Below the pieces are notes generated by a model. It was not told the DNA's origin. It did no database searches and was given only the letters and a program-made list of their open reading frames with translations. The position numbers were made by a program, and so were the translations under genes. Below, one piece after another: positions 9,092 through 17,311 of a stretch of 64,000 bases of DNA. Origin of the DNA: an uncultured Christensenella sp. (lineage in GTDB: Bacteria > Bacillota > Clostridia > Christensenellales > UBA3700); NCBI GenBank assembly GCA_910583735.1, contig CAJTXS010000003.1, forward strand, positions 1 to 64,000, in the 5' to 3' direction. The stretch's first letter is position 1. Each line of letters starts with the position of its first letter.

Positions 9092-10210
9092 TTACACCCT
9101 TATAGGGAGCAAGAGGTAGAGATACTTATTGACATCCTCTTCGCTGACCGGCTCGAGTATAAAGGGCGTGGTGGGAGAATTAAATGAAATATTGATAAAT
9201 TCTCCGTCGCAATTCTTGAGCACGTCGATTATAAAGCGCGAGTTGAGCGCAAGCGATATATCCTTACCTTTGGTAAATATCTTGATAACGTCTCTTATCT
9301 CTCCGATGCTCGACGAGGCGTTGATTGTCATCTTGCCCTCTTTCACCTCTATCTTGACGATGTTGGACTTGTCGTACTTGGTAAGTACCGTCGCTCTCTC
9401 GAGGCTGTCGAGGAGCTGTCTGTTATTAACCGTGACGGTCGTCTCGAAAGACGAGGGTATCGTCTTGGAATAATCGAGGAAGTTGCCCGAGATGAGGTTG
9501 GCGGTGACTTTGGTATGACCGATATCGACAGCTACCCTCTTGTTTCCTATATATACGGTAGCTTTATCGTCATCGCCGTCCAGAAGTCTCGATATCTCAT
9601 TGAGAGACTTGACGGGCACTATTGCCTTGACATCGCCGAGCGAAGCGGGTAACTCGTACTCCGATAGCGACATGCGATAACCGTCGAGAGCAACCAGCGA
9701 CATCTTGTTGCCCTTGATATCGAATAGGCAGCCCTTAAACACGGGTCTGCTGTCGTCGGTCGCCGCGGCGAAAGACGTCTTATCTATCAAAGTCTTAAGA
9801 TCCTTTTGCGGAAGAGCGAAAGATATATCGTAAGAAGCTTCGCCGTTATCTAAAGGCATGTATTCCTCTACTCTGAACTTGCTCAAAGTAGCCTCGTTAT
9901 CGAGATGTTTTATATGGATTATATCTTCTTCTATAGAATAAATATCTACTTGAGAATTGCTCTCCACTCTCTTAACTATCTCGTAAAGATATTTGCCCGG
10001 GACAAGGACCTCGCCGTCCTGCATTACCGACGCCTTAATGGTCTTGGTTATCTCCATCTCCATATCGTTGGCTGTCAGTGTAACATAATCTCCCGCAGCG
10101 GTAATCTTTACTCCCTCGTTATTTACTCCGATGGTGACTTTAGCAGGTATCGCCTTAATAACTTTCGAAAGCGCTTCCGTCAGATCGAGCGCGTCGCAAA
10201 CTATCTTCAT
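9092..10210 (-). CDS. dnaN: DNA polymerase III beta sliding clamp
   Basis: 372 residues, normal for the clamp that encircles DNA and tethers the replicative polymerase. The three-domain clamp fold is recognisable from the N-terminal LTEALSKVIKAIPAK, the central RPVFKGCLFDI with ALDGYRMS, and the C-terminal PTTPFILEP and LLPIRV, the last forming part of the hydrophobic binding groove. Unlike most Firmicutes it is not next to dnaA (about 29.7 kb away) or recF, and it is a one-gene unit with its own promoter and terminator. It faces away from the DnaA-box cluster. Confidence 0.97.
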   Translation of the reverse strand: MKIVCDALDLTEALSKVIKAIPAKVTIGVNNEGVKITAAGDYVTLTANDMEMEITKTIKASVMQDGEVLVPGKYLYEIVKRVESNSQVDIYSIEEDIIHIKHLDNEATLSKFRVEEYMPLDNGEASYDISFALPQKDLKTLIDKTSFAAATDDSRPVFKGCLFDIKGNKMSLVALDGYRMSLSEYELPASLGDVKAIVPVKSLNEISRLLDGDDDKATVYIGNKRVAVDIGHTKVTANLISGNFLDYSKTIPSSFETTVTVNNRQLLDSLERATVLTKYDKSNIVKIEVKEGKMTINASSSIGEIRDVIKIFTKGKDISLALNSRFIIDVLKNCDGEFINISFNSPTTPFILEPVSEEDVNKYLYLLLPIRV

Positions 10211-10242
10211 AATCCTTATTTTTTCCTTACATTTATTATCTA

Positions 10243-10271
10243 ATTATACACCTTTTATATAAAAAAGTCAA
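10243..10271 (-). promoter_or_regulatory. dnaN promoter
   Basis: Minus strand: -35 TTGACT (10266-10271), 17-bp spacer, perfect -10 TATAAT (10243-10248). The leader is about 25 nt with AAGGA-type ribosome signals. Confidence 0.85.
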
Positions 10272-10479
10272 TTTATAGTCTGTGTCTATTTATTAAGGCT
10301 GTTTAATTTGACGGTTTTTATACGCAGTAGATTTCTGAAAATTATAGATACCGTTTTTTTTATGTAATAAAAACAATATTTTATAAAAATTGTATCAATA
10401 ATATATACCTCTTTACTAATTACAAAGCTAAACGGACATGCTTATAAAATGCCTATTATACTCAAAATGTTAATATCTT

Positions 10480-10690
10480 ATCTTTTTTGTTGACATTCTT
10501 AATCTTTATCCACAGTCAATTAACACTTGAAAATGTCTTTAACCGACTTATACAATGCAAAAATGATATCTTTTCACTTTTCCACAGACATTATTAGATG
10601 CTTTATTATCCACTTAAAAATTATAAATGTATAATAGGCTGATTTCTCAAAAATATAACGACTAAAATAAGTGGAAAAATAAACGTCAAT
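10480..10690. other. oriC: Candidate replication origin (DnaA-box cluster)
   Basis: This AT-rich stretch holds a perfect DnaA box TTATCCACA at 10506-10514, TTTTCCACA at 10578-10586, TTATCCACT at 10606-10614, and the inverted TTTTCCACT at 10670-10678. Four boxes in 175 bp, beside dnaN, flanked by A/T-rich DNA that could unwind, is the usual make-up of a bacterial origin. No comparable cluster was found upstream of dnaA. All genes to the left (0-10.2 kb) run leftward, as expected for co-directional transcription, but genes to the right are mixed, so polarity gives only partial support. Confidence 0.65.
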
Positions 10691-10700
10691 ATATTATAAT
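10672..10700 (+). promoter_or_regulatory. Promoter of the class II aldolase gene, overlapping a DnaA box
   Basis: -10 TATAAT (10695-10700) with a weak -35 TGGAAA (10672-10677) at 17 bp. The -35 lies inside the inverted DnaA-like box at 10670-10678, so DnaA binding could compete with RNA polymerase. The leader is about 13 nt, with AGAGG before the start. Confidence 0.55.
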
Positions 10701-10720
10701 CAAATAAAAGAGGTATAGCT

Positions 10721-12001
10721 ATGAACTATAAAAAAATTATTGTAGATACAATGAACGATATCTATTCCAATTCCCTTACCACATCATCGGGGGGCAATAT
10801 ATCGCTGATAGACGAGTGCGGCAATATATATATATCTCCGTCGGGACTGGATAAGGGGGCGCTAAGAGAAGATCTGATATGCGTAGTGGATAAAGACGGC
10901 AATAATCTCGGACAGTATAAGCCGTCAATGGAACTTCCCTTCCATAGCAAGATATATAAGATAAGGAATGAAGTAGGGGCTGTAGTTCATACCCATTCTC
11001 CTTATCTGACAGCATACTCTCTTATAGACGGAGCGCCCGAGACCAAGATAAGCTACTTCCATTACAATAAGAATAATAGTATTGCTAAGGCGGGTTACGA
11101 TATACCCGGCTCTATAGAACTCGGCGATAAAATATGCTTAAAGATAGAAGAAGGCTATGACAGCGTGATGATGAGAAATCACGGCGCCGTGGTGATAGGC
11201 GGCAATATGAGAGACACCTACCGTAAGATGGAAGCGCTCGAGCATAGCGCTGCTATCAATGTACTGTCGGAGGCTTTGGGCGGCGTAAAAGCTCTTAATG
11301 CCGAGCAATTGAACAGATATCAAGAGCAAGAGAGCGATTATTGCCTGCATAATATAGATGAAATAATAGATAATGATATATCAAAAGCTGCGGAAGAGCT
11401 TAGGCAATACTCTGCAAGATGCTACGCTCATGAGTATTTCCTATCATGTATGGGTGTGATATCTGTAAGAATAAAAGGCGGAATGTTGATAACTTCCCGC
11501 GATTGCGATAGGAGAAATATTGCTAAAAAAGGCGCTTATAGCGGTATATCATTTATAAAAGATAATAAAATATACGGAGAATATCCCGATATGAGTTGGA
11601 AGCTGCATGAGAAAATATACGACAACAGCGATATGAACGCAATATTCTCCGCTATACCTAAGTATATAGGCTCTTATATAGCATCGAGGACGGATATAGA
11701 CAGCGCTACTCTGCCCGAAAGCTATATTATGATGAGAAAGGTGCTTAGATACCCCGTATTGAGCGATATAGATAATGCCGAAGAGATAGCAAAGAATATA
11801 ACCGAAGTTAATCCGGTAGCAATAATAGACAATTCTTGCGTCGTATGCGGCGGAAAAACTATCAATAAGGCGTTCGACAGATTGGAAGTGTGCGAAGCTA
11901 CCGCTAAAGCGTATTATATTACTAAAAGCATAGGAAAAGCGTTAAATATAGAAGATAAAGAGATTAAGAAGATAGAAGACTACTTCAATCTTCCGCTGTA
12001 A
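10721..12001 (+). CDS. Class II aldolase/adducin family protein with a second, degenerate aldolase domain
   Basis: 426 residues, about twice a normal class II aldolase. Residues 1-210 form a complete FucA/RhaD-type domain: SSGGNIS, SPSG, the zinc-ligand motif VVHTHSPY and NHGAVVIGG. Such enzymes cleave L-fuculose- or L-rhamnulose-1-phosphate to dihydroxyacetone phosphate and L-lactaldehyde. Residues 220-426 look like a second copy: IFSAIPKYIGSYIAS sits where HTHSPY would be and IDNSCVVCGGKTI where NHGAVV would be, so the metal histidines are gone. The second domain is therefore probably structural or regulatory (inference). A FucI-type isomerase and an FGGY kinase lie at 27-30 kb and could supply the substrate. 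Ribosome site AGAGG, ATG start. Confidence 0.87.
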   Translation: MNYKKIIVDTMNDIYSNSLTTSSGGNISLIDECGNIYISPSGLDKGALREDLICVVDKDGNNLGQYKPSMELPFHSKIYKIRNEVGAVVHTHSPYLTAYSLIDGAPETKISYFHYNKNNSIAKAGYDIPGSIELGDKICLKIEEGYDSVMMRNHGAVVIGGNMRDTYRKMEALEHSAAINVLSEALGGVKALNAEQLNRYQEQESDYCLHNIDEIIDNDISKAAEELRQYSARCYAHEYFLSCMGVISVRIKGGMLITSRDCDRRNIAKKGAYSGISFIKDNKIYGEYPDMSWKLHEKIYDNSDMNAIFSAIPKYIGSYIASRTDIDSATLPESYIMMRKVLRYPVLSDIDNAEEIAKNITEVNPVAIIDNSCVVCGGKTINKAFDRLEVCEATAKAYYITKSIGKALNIEDKEIKKIEDYFNLPL

Positions 12002-12024
12002 GAAAAGAAATTGTTAAGCAATAG

Positions 12025-12055
12025 AGACGTCTTATATAAAAGGCGTCTTTTTTTT
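12025..12055 (+). terminator. Intrinsic terminator of the aldolase gene
   Basis: Stem 12025-12033 with 12040-12048 including one G-U pair, followed by eight T, 23 bp after the stop codon. Confidence 0.88.
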
Positions 12056-12410
12056 ATCTGCTAAATAAAATATACTAATAAAAAAGAAATTATATTTACC
12101 TATTAATTTACTTAGTAAGAAGAAATTAAGAGATTGGTAAAGATATAAAATAATAAAAGTGCAAATAAAATACATAAAAATAATAAGTTTATTTAATTAA
12201 TTATTAAAATTGCAGTAAATAAGTATAAAAATATACATTATCTAAGCAATATAGAGCTGTATAATAAGAAACTGAACAATATATATAAGTGCATATAATA
12301 TACATATTAATATTAAATTATAAATAAAGAATTTGTCGTATTTTGGCGTATATGTTCCAATGTATGTATAGATGTTTTATTATAAAAAAAAACGATAGGA
12401 GACGACTAAT
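12056..12410. other. Extremely AT-rich gap
   Basis: About 350 bp composed almost wholly of A and T, without a credible reading frame. It contains the promoter region for the small gene at 12411; no clear -35/-10 pair stands out because TATAAT-like words are everywhere. Confidence 0.5.
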
Positions 12411-12680
12411 ATGGACAGCTTGCATGACTTGGCAAGACAGGCTAAGCGCAGATTAAAGGGATGCGACGAGGGAAAGAAGAAGATAGAGGACAACTCGTAT
12501 ATATTAGAGGCGGTAAGAGATATGATATGCTCGGAAGAGATAGTAACCGATCCGATAGGCAGACTAACAGATATAAGTTTGTATGAGTCTATGGATGAGA
12601 TAGATAGGCAGAGATATATACTGTGTCTTGCGGAGCAGTACAATAGATGCAAGGATAAGTTGTCTAAAAGAGGAGCGTAA
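12411..12680 (+). CDS. Small hypothetical protein
   Basis: 89 residues, charged, predicted mostly alpha-helical, no signal peptide, no membrane segment, no recognised domain. It is supported as a gene by a good ribosome site (AGGAGA, 8 nt before ATG), an even codon pattern like its neighbours, and AT-rich non-coding DNA on both sides. It contains two cysteines, near residues 18 and 40, and one near 76. No function can be assigned. Confidence 0.65.
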   Translation: MDSLHDLARQAKRRLKGCDEGKKKIEDNSYILEAVRDMICSEEIVTDPIGRLTDISLYESMDEIDRQRYILCLAEQYNRCKDKLSKRGA

Positions 12681-13008
12681 TACTAAGAAAGCATAATATA
12701 ATCCATCTTATCGGCTAATATTGATAAAAAAATATGATTGATTTTAATATTGGCGATTGAAAATAAGAAAAGCATTAAAAAAGTGTGTCCTTATAAAAAT
12801 GTTATATATAATGAATTGATATATGAGAGATACATATAAATTAAAGACTCGTTTTACTTAGTCTAATAAAGGTTATTTAACTGAAATATGAGATTAATTT
12901 ATATATATAGCGTTTCGCATGACTGTAATGAGCGGTAGCTATTATAAATTAATCGACTTAGTTACAAAATAGACATAAAAACGGTAGGAAAAGACAAGCA
13001 GGCAAGTA
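12681..13008. other. AT-rich gap between the small gene and the exchanger gene
   Basis: About 330 bp with no credible gene and no clear terminator. Confidence 0.5.
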
Positions 13009-13014
13009 TATAAT
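13009..13014 (+). promoter_or_regulatory. -10 element 7 nt before the exchanger start codon
   Basis: A perfect TATAAT ends 7 nt before the ATG at 13022. No Shine-Dalgarno sequence and no good -35 are present. Spacing predicts transcription starting at or beside the start codon (leaderless mRNA). Confidence 0.5.
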
Positions 13015-13021
13015 AGTATGT

Positions 13022-14074
13022 ATGACAACGGCACTTAACGTATTGATGCTACTTGCGGGACTTATATTGATACTCAAAGGCGGAGATTGGTTCGTCGATG
13101 CGTCCGTAAAGATAGCTAAAGCTCTGAAGATACCCGAATTGGTAATCGGCGCGACGGTGGTAAGTATAGGTACCACGCTGCCCGAATTACTAACATCGCT
13201 CACATCTGTCATTAAAGGCATGATAGCCGGCAACGAGCAACAGATGCAAGGCTTTACAGATATAGCTATAGGCAACGCGGTAGGCTCAATGATGTGTAAT
13301 ATAGGTCTGATACTCGCGCTTGTCATGATAATAAAGCCGCAGAAGGCAGAAGGCGCGTCATTTGTATCTAAGGGCTTGTTCTTACTGTCGGTATCAGCCT
13401 TAGTAGTGCTATTTTCCATTACAGGCGGCGCGTTGGTGCTGTGGGAAGGTATAATATTACTTGTGCTATTCGTAGCTTTTATGGGAGCCAATGTGTACGA
13501 AGCTCTCAAGAAGAGCGGTAAGATTAAGGGCAGAAAAGATACCGCAAAAGAGCCGATGTATGAAGAGAGTAAAAGTCAAGACAGCGACGTAAAACTCGAT
13601 AAGAAAGAGAAGATAAAGACAGCGCTTACCTTTATAATAGGCGCGGGATGTATCGCAGGCGGCGCTATATTCATGGTCAACGGCGTGCAGGACCTGTGCA
13701 TATCGTTCGGAATCCCCGAGCAGATAATAGCTGTGACAGTCGTAGCTATAGGTACATCGCTGCCCGAACTCGTTACATCGATCACTTCGCTCAGAAAGGG
13801 CAACGAGGACATTGGTATAGGCAATGTAGTGGGAGCTAATATTATCAACGCCACGTTGCTGCTCGGTCTGGTATCCGTAGTGACGGGCAGAGGTCTCAAT
13901 ATAGACGCCTTTACAAGGAATTATGTATTATGGTTCATGCTCGGTATAACGGCGATATTAGTAGTCCCCTCTCTCTTTACAAAGAAGGCGGGCCGAGTGC
14001 AAGGCGTGATTATGATGGCGGCATTTATTACCTGTGTTAGCCTTAACGTATGCTCGGTGCTTGGAGTATTTTAG
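13022..14074 (+). CDS. Calcium/sodium antiporter (CaCA family, YrbG-like)
   Basis: 350 residues with about ten membrane segments arranged as an inverted repeat. Both alpha-repeats that form the ion path are clear: VVSIGTTLPELLTSLTS near residues 43-60 and VVAIGTSLPELVTSITS near 240-257, the second followed by GNVVGANIINATLLLG. A charged cytoplasmic loop (about 160-200, many Lys/Glu/Asp) separates the halves. The family exchanges Ca2+ for Na+ or H+ at the plasma membrane. The start lacks a ribosome site; a -10 box lies 7 nt upstream. Confidence 0.93.
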   Translation: MTTALNVLMLLAGLILILKGGDWFVDASVKIAKALKIPELVIGATVVSIGTTLPELLTSLTSVIKGMIAGNEQQMQGFTDIAIGNAVGSMMCNIGLILALVMIIKPQKAEGASFVSKGLFLLSVSALVVLFSITGGALVLWEGIILLVLFVAFMGANVYEALKKSGKIKGRKDTAKEPMYEESKSQDSDVKLDKKEKIKTALTFIIGAGCIAGGAIFMVNGVQDLCISFGIPEQIIAVTVVAIGTSLPELVTSITSLRKGNEDIGIGNVVGANIINATLLLGLVSVVTGRGLNIDAFTRNYVLWFMLGITAILVVPSLFTKKAGRVQGVIMMAAFITCVSLNVCSVLGVF

Positions 14075-14585
14075 AGAAATACAACTTCTAAACAATATAT
14101 TTAATAACTATTAGGGCGCCTGTCGATATAGATACGGCGCTTATATTAGTTAAATATTATTTTATAAACTTATAATATAAGATTACATAGTAAAGAGTGA
14201 TTCTATATTAAATATCTTCAGATTACTATAATTAATTATCAAAATAATTAAAAATAATCAAGAAATAAATATTCTAAAAATATATTACTCTATTTATTAA
14301 TAAGGATAATTACAGCAGAGCGACTAATGTCTAAATGCTAATAAGTGTATTAGAGCGTTGCCGCTAATGCTCTGTAATAAAGAAATTAAATAGATCTAAA
14401 TTAATATTAAACCTATGGGATAAAATAAACTTAATTCTATAGAATAATTATATCTATATGGTTAATAGCTTTAATGATTTATATATAGCCGATAATAGCC
14501 GCGTTCATTAAAGCGCAGCGCTATTACCGATACAATGTCTGAAATAATTATAATTTATCAATTAATTGACAGAGGTTATTAAGAT
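14075..14585. other. Long AT-rich gap with possible RNA folding
   Basis: About 510 bp with no gene. Two islands of complementarity stand out: around 14312-14386, where two upstream GAGC segments can each pair with the same GCTC segment, and around 14487-14531, where AATAGC and GCTATT can pair with GC-rich inner steps. No promoter could be tied to either, so a small RNA is only a possibility. Confidence 0.3.
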
Positions 14586-14619
14586 AAAATACGCGCCCTA
14601 TAATTAAGACGCGTATTTT
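14586..14619. terminator. Bidirectional terminator between convergent genes
   Basis: A 10-bp perfect inverted repeat (14586-14595 with 14610-14619), with A/T runs on both sides so that either strand gives a hairpin plus U tract. It separates the exchanger gene (plus) from the ABC transporter gene (minus). Confidence 0.75.
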
Positions 14620-14698
14620 TATCAATTTAAGTTACATCAGCCTATTGTGCGGATATCGACATAGAGCAAATAGGCGTGCAGTCGATTGCTTATAAGGG

Positions 14699-17032
14699 TT
14701 ATAACTTGCTATTCTCGGCGACAGACTTACGGAAGAGTCCCACGCATTTTACTGTGGCGGTGAGTATTGCTACGCCTACGGTAATAACGAATGTGATGAG
14801 CGCGGCGTGCCAGCCGAGCGGCATAGGTATCTCCGTGGCGATGGGCGCCGTAGTGGACCTCGATAACACATGACAGAATACCGCGCCCATCGATATGCCG
14901 ATAACGAACTGTATCAGAGACGTTATCGTCGCCTGTAGAATCATGACAAGAGAAATACTCTTTTTACCGAATCCTATGGCGCGCAGCACGTTGAAGTGCC
15001 GCTGCTTGGAAGATATCTGATAGTTGACGGACGCGCACGAGAGTAGGGCGAGTCCCACCGATACGACTACCGCTATAGCTATAATATAAGGTATGAATTC
15101 GCGTATCTCTTCGGCAAGGGAGCTTGTCATATAGCTATTCATAGTGTTTATGCTAGTATTTCTAGTGCTCGGAAGTTTTAAGTTTTTATTACCTGTCAGT
15201 TTATTAAGCAGGATATATGCGTCGCGGCCCTTTGCGTTTAGCAACAATTTATTTACTATTATCGGAGACAGATAATTGTAAGAGAGCGCAAGTTTATCGG
15301 TGCACAGTCTATACAGCTCGTTGTTTAAGATAACGTCTGTAGATGTATATACGTCGTTATCGAAGATAGCCTTAACGGTAATGTCCGCCTCCGTATATGC
15401 GCTCCACTTAATGCAGTCGCCTACAGAGATATTTTCCTTATCTGCAAAACGCCTCGATATATACGCTTCTCTATAAGAAGGCTCGTCTAAATACGACGCA
15501 TAGCGCATATTGCCGTTATATCCCGAAATATTACTTGTATGAGCGTTAATAATGTTTCCGCATAAAATAGTATTGGGGGAAAAATAATAGAGATTATCCC
15601 TCACTATGTCGGAAAAGCCGTCGCCGCATATAGCTAAATTAAGCATAAAGTTGTAGGAGAGGAAACTAAAGTCTTCTCTCATATCTGATGGCATATACTG
15701 AATGAGCGGATAGGAAAACATATCGTCGTACGGATGATACCCGTCGTCGAAGACGCCGCTTACCGTCACATTAAATATGGTTGTTCTTAAGTTGTACCAT
15801 ATTTCATTACCGATTGATATGGGATAGCCTAATATATCGGTTATATCGCTCTTTCCCAGCACATTCTTAACAAGATAATCGGCATAAGTATACGGCAGCA
15901 TTAACTCTACGGGCGAGGAGGGGAAAGAGCCGCATATTATATCGATATCCAAGCTGTCTGCACGAGGCGTGTCTACGAAATAGAAGCCGCCGGGATTAAA
16001 AGGTCTATTGGCAGGAGGGGTATGACTGAGATTATCGGGTTCGTAAATATGCAGATTATATGTAAGCAATAGATCTTCGCCTGTCTGCTGTCTTAATCTG
16101 ATAGCGTCGTTGTAAGTAGTGTCGTATACTTTAACCAAAAGATTTTTATACTCGCATCTGTTAAAGCTATTGGCAAGAGCCCAATTGGTATCGTTAAAGC
16201 TAAGCGTAAGCAAGACAATGGTAGCTATGCATATGACAGCGGTAGCTATTGCCGAGATTATGCTCTTGAATGCTCCCGCGCCGATATTGAATCCCGCGAG
16301 CTTAAATACGGTGCGGGCTGCGGCGCGGTCCTTAATGGAAGTAAAGCCCCTGCCGCCGTCGAGAGAAGAAGAGATATTGTCCTCATTGACGGCGCGCTCG
16401 CCTAATATCTCTCCGTCGGATATATTGATAATGTAGTCGGCATACTCCTCGCACTGAGCGTCGTTGTGACTGACTACGGCTACGAGCCTGTCTGCCGACA
16501 ACTTCTTGAGTATATCCATTACGCGGCGGGCATTGCCGCTGTCGAGGTTGCCTGTAGGCTCGTCTGCGAATATCATAGAGCCGCGCTTGGCAACAGAGCG
16601 CGCCAAGGCGACGCGTTGCTTCTCTCCGCCGGACAACTTGCCCGCCTTAGTATCTATGCAGTCCGACAGCTCTACCAGAGAGAGCAACTCCTTGATATCG
16701 TCGTCGGTATAGCTCTGACCCACAGCCTGAAGAGCAAAGGCTATATTGTCCCTTACGCTCATGTCGTCGAGCAGCATAAAGTCTTGATACACCACGCTTA
16801 CGCAGCTGCGGCGGTACTCTTCGGAATTGTCCTTGGTAATAGGAGTGCCGTTGTATGTAATAGCGCCGCCGTCGGGGAAGTCAACCGCGGTAAGTATATT
16901 CATAAGAGTAGTCTTACCGCTGCCGCTCACGCCGCGTATGAATACCATGCCGCGCTCGGGCAGAGTAAGGCTTACGCCCTTGAGCGCAGCCTTACGGGGA
17001 TAGATCTTACTGATGTTGTCGACGACTAACAC
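14699..17032 (-). CDS. ABC transporter, ATPase fused to FtsX-type permease (MacB-like)
   Basis: 777 residues. The ATPase domain occupies about 1-220: Walker A GVSGSGKTT at 34-42, signature LSGGEKQ at 133-139 and Walker B MIFADEP at 153-159. A membrane segment follows near 260-285, then a 370-residue extracytoplasmic region, then an FtsX domain with three membrane helices (about 655-770). This is a MacB/LolCDE-type mechanotransmission transporter, usually exporting peptides, antibiotics or lipoproteins or acting as a bacitracin-type resistance pump. In Firmicutes ATPase and permease are commonly separate genes; here they are one chain. The start is GTG behind GAGGTG. A perfect promoter lies about 100 bp upstream. 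Confidence 0.9.
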   Translation of the reverse strand: MLVVDNISKIYPRKAALKGVSLTLPERGMVFIRGVSGSGKTTLMNILTAVDFPDGGAITYNGTPITKDNSEEYRRSCVSVVYQDFMLLDDMSVRDNIAFALQAVGQSYTDDDIKELLSLVELSDCIDTKAGKLSGGEKQRVALARSVAKRGSMIFADEPTGNLDSGNARRVMDILKKLSADRLVAVVSHNDAQCEEYADYIINISDGEILGERAVNEDNISSSLDGGRGFTSIKDRAAARTVFKLAGFNIGAGAFKSIISAIATAVICIATIVLLTLSFNDTNWALANSFNRCEYKNLLVKVYDTTYNDAIRLRQQTGEDLLLTYNLHIYEPDNLSHTPPANRPFNPGGFYFVDTPRADSLDIDIICGSFPSSPVELMLPYTYADYLVKNVLGKSDITDILGYPISIGNEIWYNLRTTIFNVTVSGVFDDGYHPYDDMFSYPLIQYMPSDMREDFSFLSYNFMLNLAICGDGFSDIVRDNLYYFSPNTILCGNIINAHTSNISGYNGNMRYASYLDEPSYREAYISRRFADKENISVGDCIKWSAYTEADITVKAIFDNDVYTSTDVILNNELYRLCTDKLALSYNYLSPIIVNKLLLNAKGRDAYILLNKLTGNKNLKLPSTRNTSINTMNSYMTSSLAEEIREFIPYIIAIAVVVSVGLALLSCASVNYQISSKQRHFNVLRAIGFGKKSISLVMILQATITSLIQFVIGISMGAVFCHVLSRSTTAPIATEIPMPLGWHAALITFVITVGVAILTATVKCVGLFRKSVAENSKL

Positions 17033-17124
17033 TATGTCACCTCACTAAAAACACTACAAGTGTTAACTAAAAATAAAAGATAAAAAGGCTAATCTTTATT
17101 AAAAATATAAAAATCAAGCTAAAG

Positions 17125-17134
17125 TATCCACTTA
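17125..17134 (+). repeat. TATCCACTTA decamer, left copy
   Basis: This decamer is repeated in inverted form at 17285-17294 and occurs again exactly inside the candidate origin (10607-10616). It overlaps the expected transcription start of the ABC transporter gene. It may be a DnaA-box variant or an operator half-site. Confidence 0.5.
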
Positions 17135-17135
17135 G

Positions 17136-17164
17136 ATTATATTTGTTAAATAAAAGTATGTCAA
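17136..17164 (-). promoter_or_regulatory. Consensus promoter of the ABC transporter gene
   Basis: Minus strand: perfect -35 TTGACA (17159-17164), 17-bp spacer, perfect -10 TATAAT (17136-17141). The leader is about 95 nt. A full-consensus promoter usually implies control by a repressor; the TAAGTGGATA element right after the -10 is a candidate operator. Confidence 0.85.
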
Positions 17165-17284
17165 TATGTAAAATGTTATTTTACAATTGCAATATTGAGA
17201 TTATAGCTTAAAATAAGGCTTTCAATGTTATAAACGATCCAAAATCAATAATATATTCAATGTAAAAATTGAATGCACACTATA

Positions 17285-17294
17285 TAAGTGGATA
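17285..17294 (-). repeat. TATCCACTTA decamer, inverted right copy
   Basis: Inverted match to 17125-17134, 150 bp away, in the gap between the MATE gene stop and the ABC promoter. Confidence 0.5.
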
Positions 17295-17311
17295 TGAAAT
17301 GTAATAAACCT

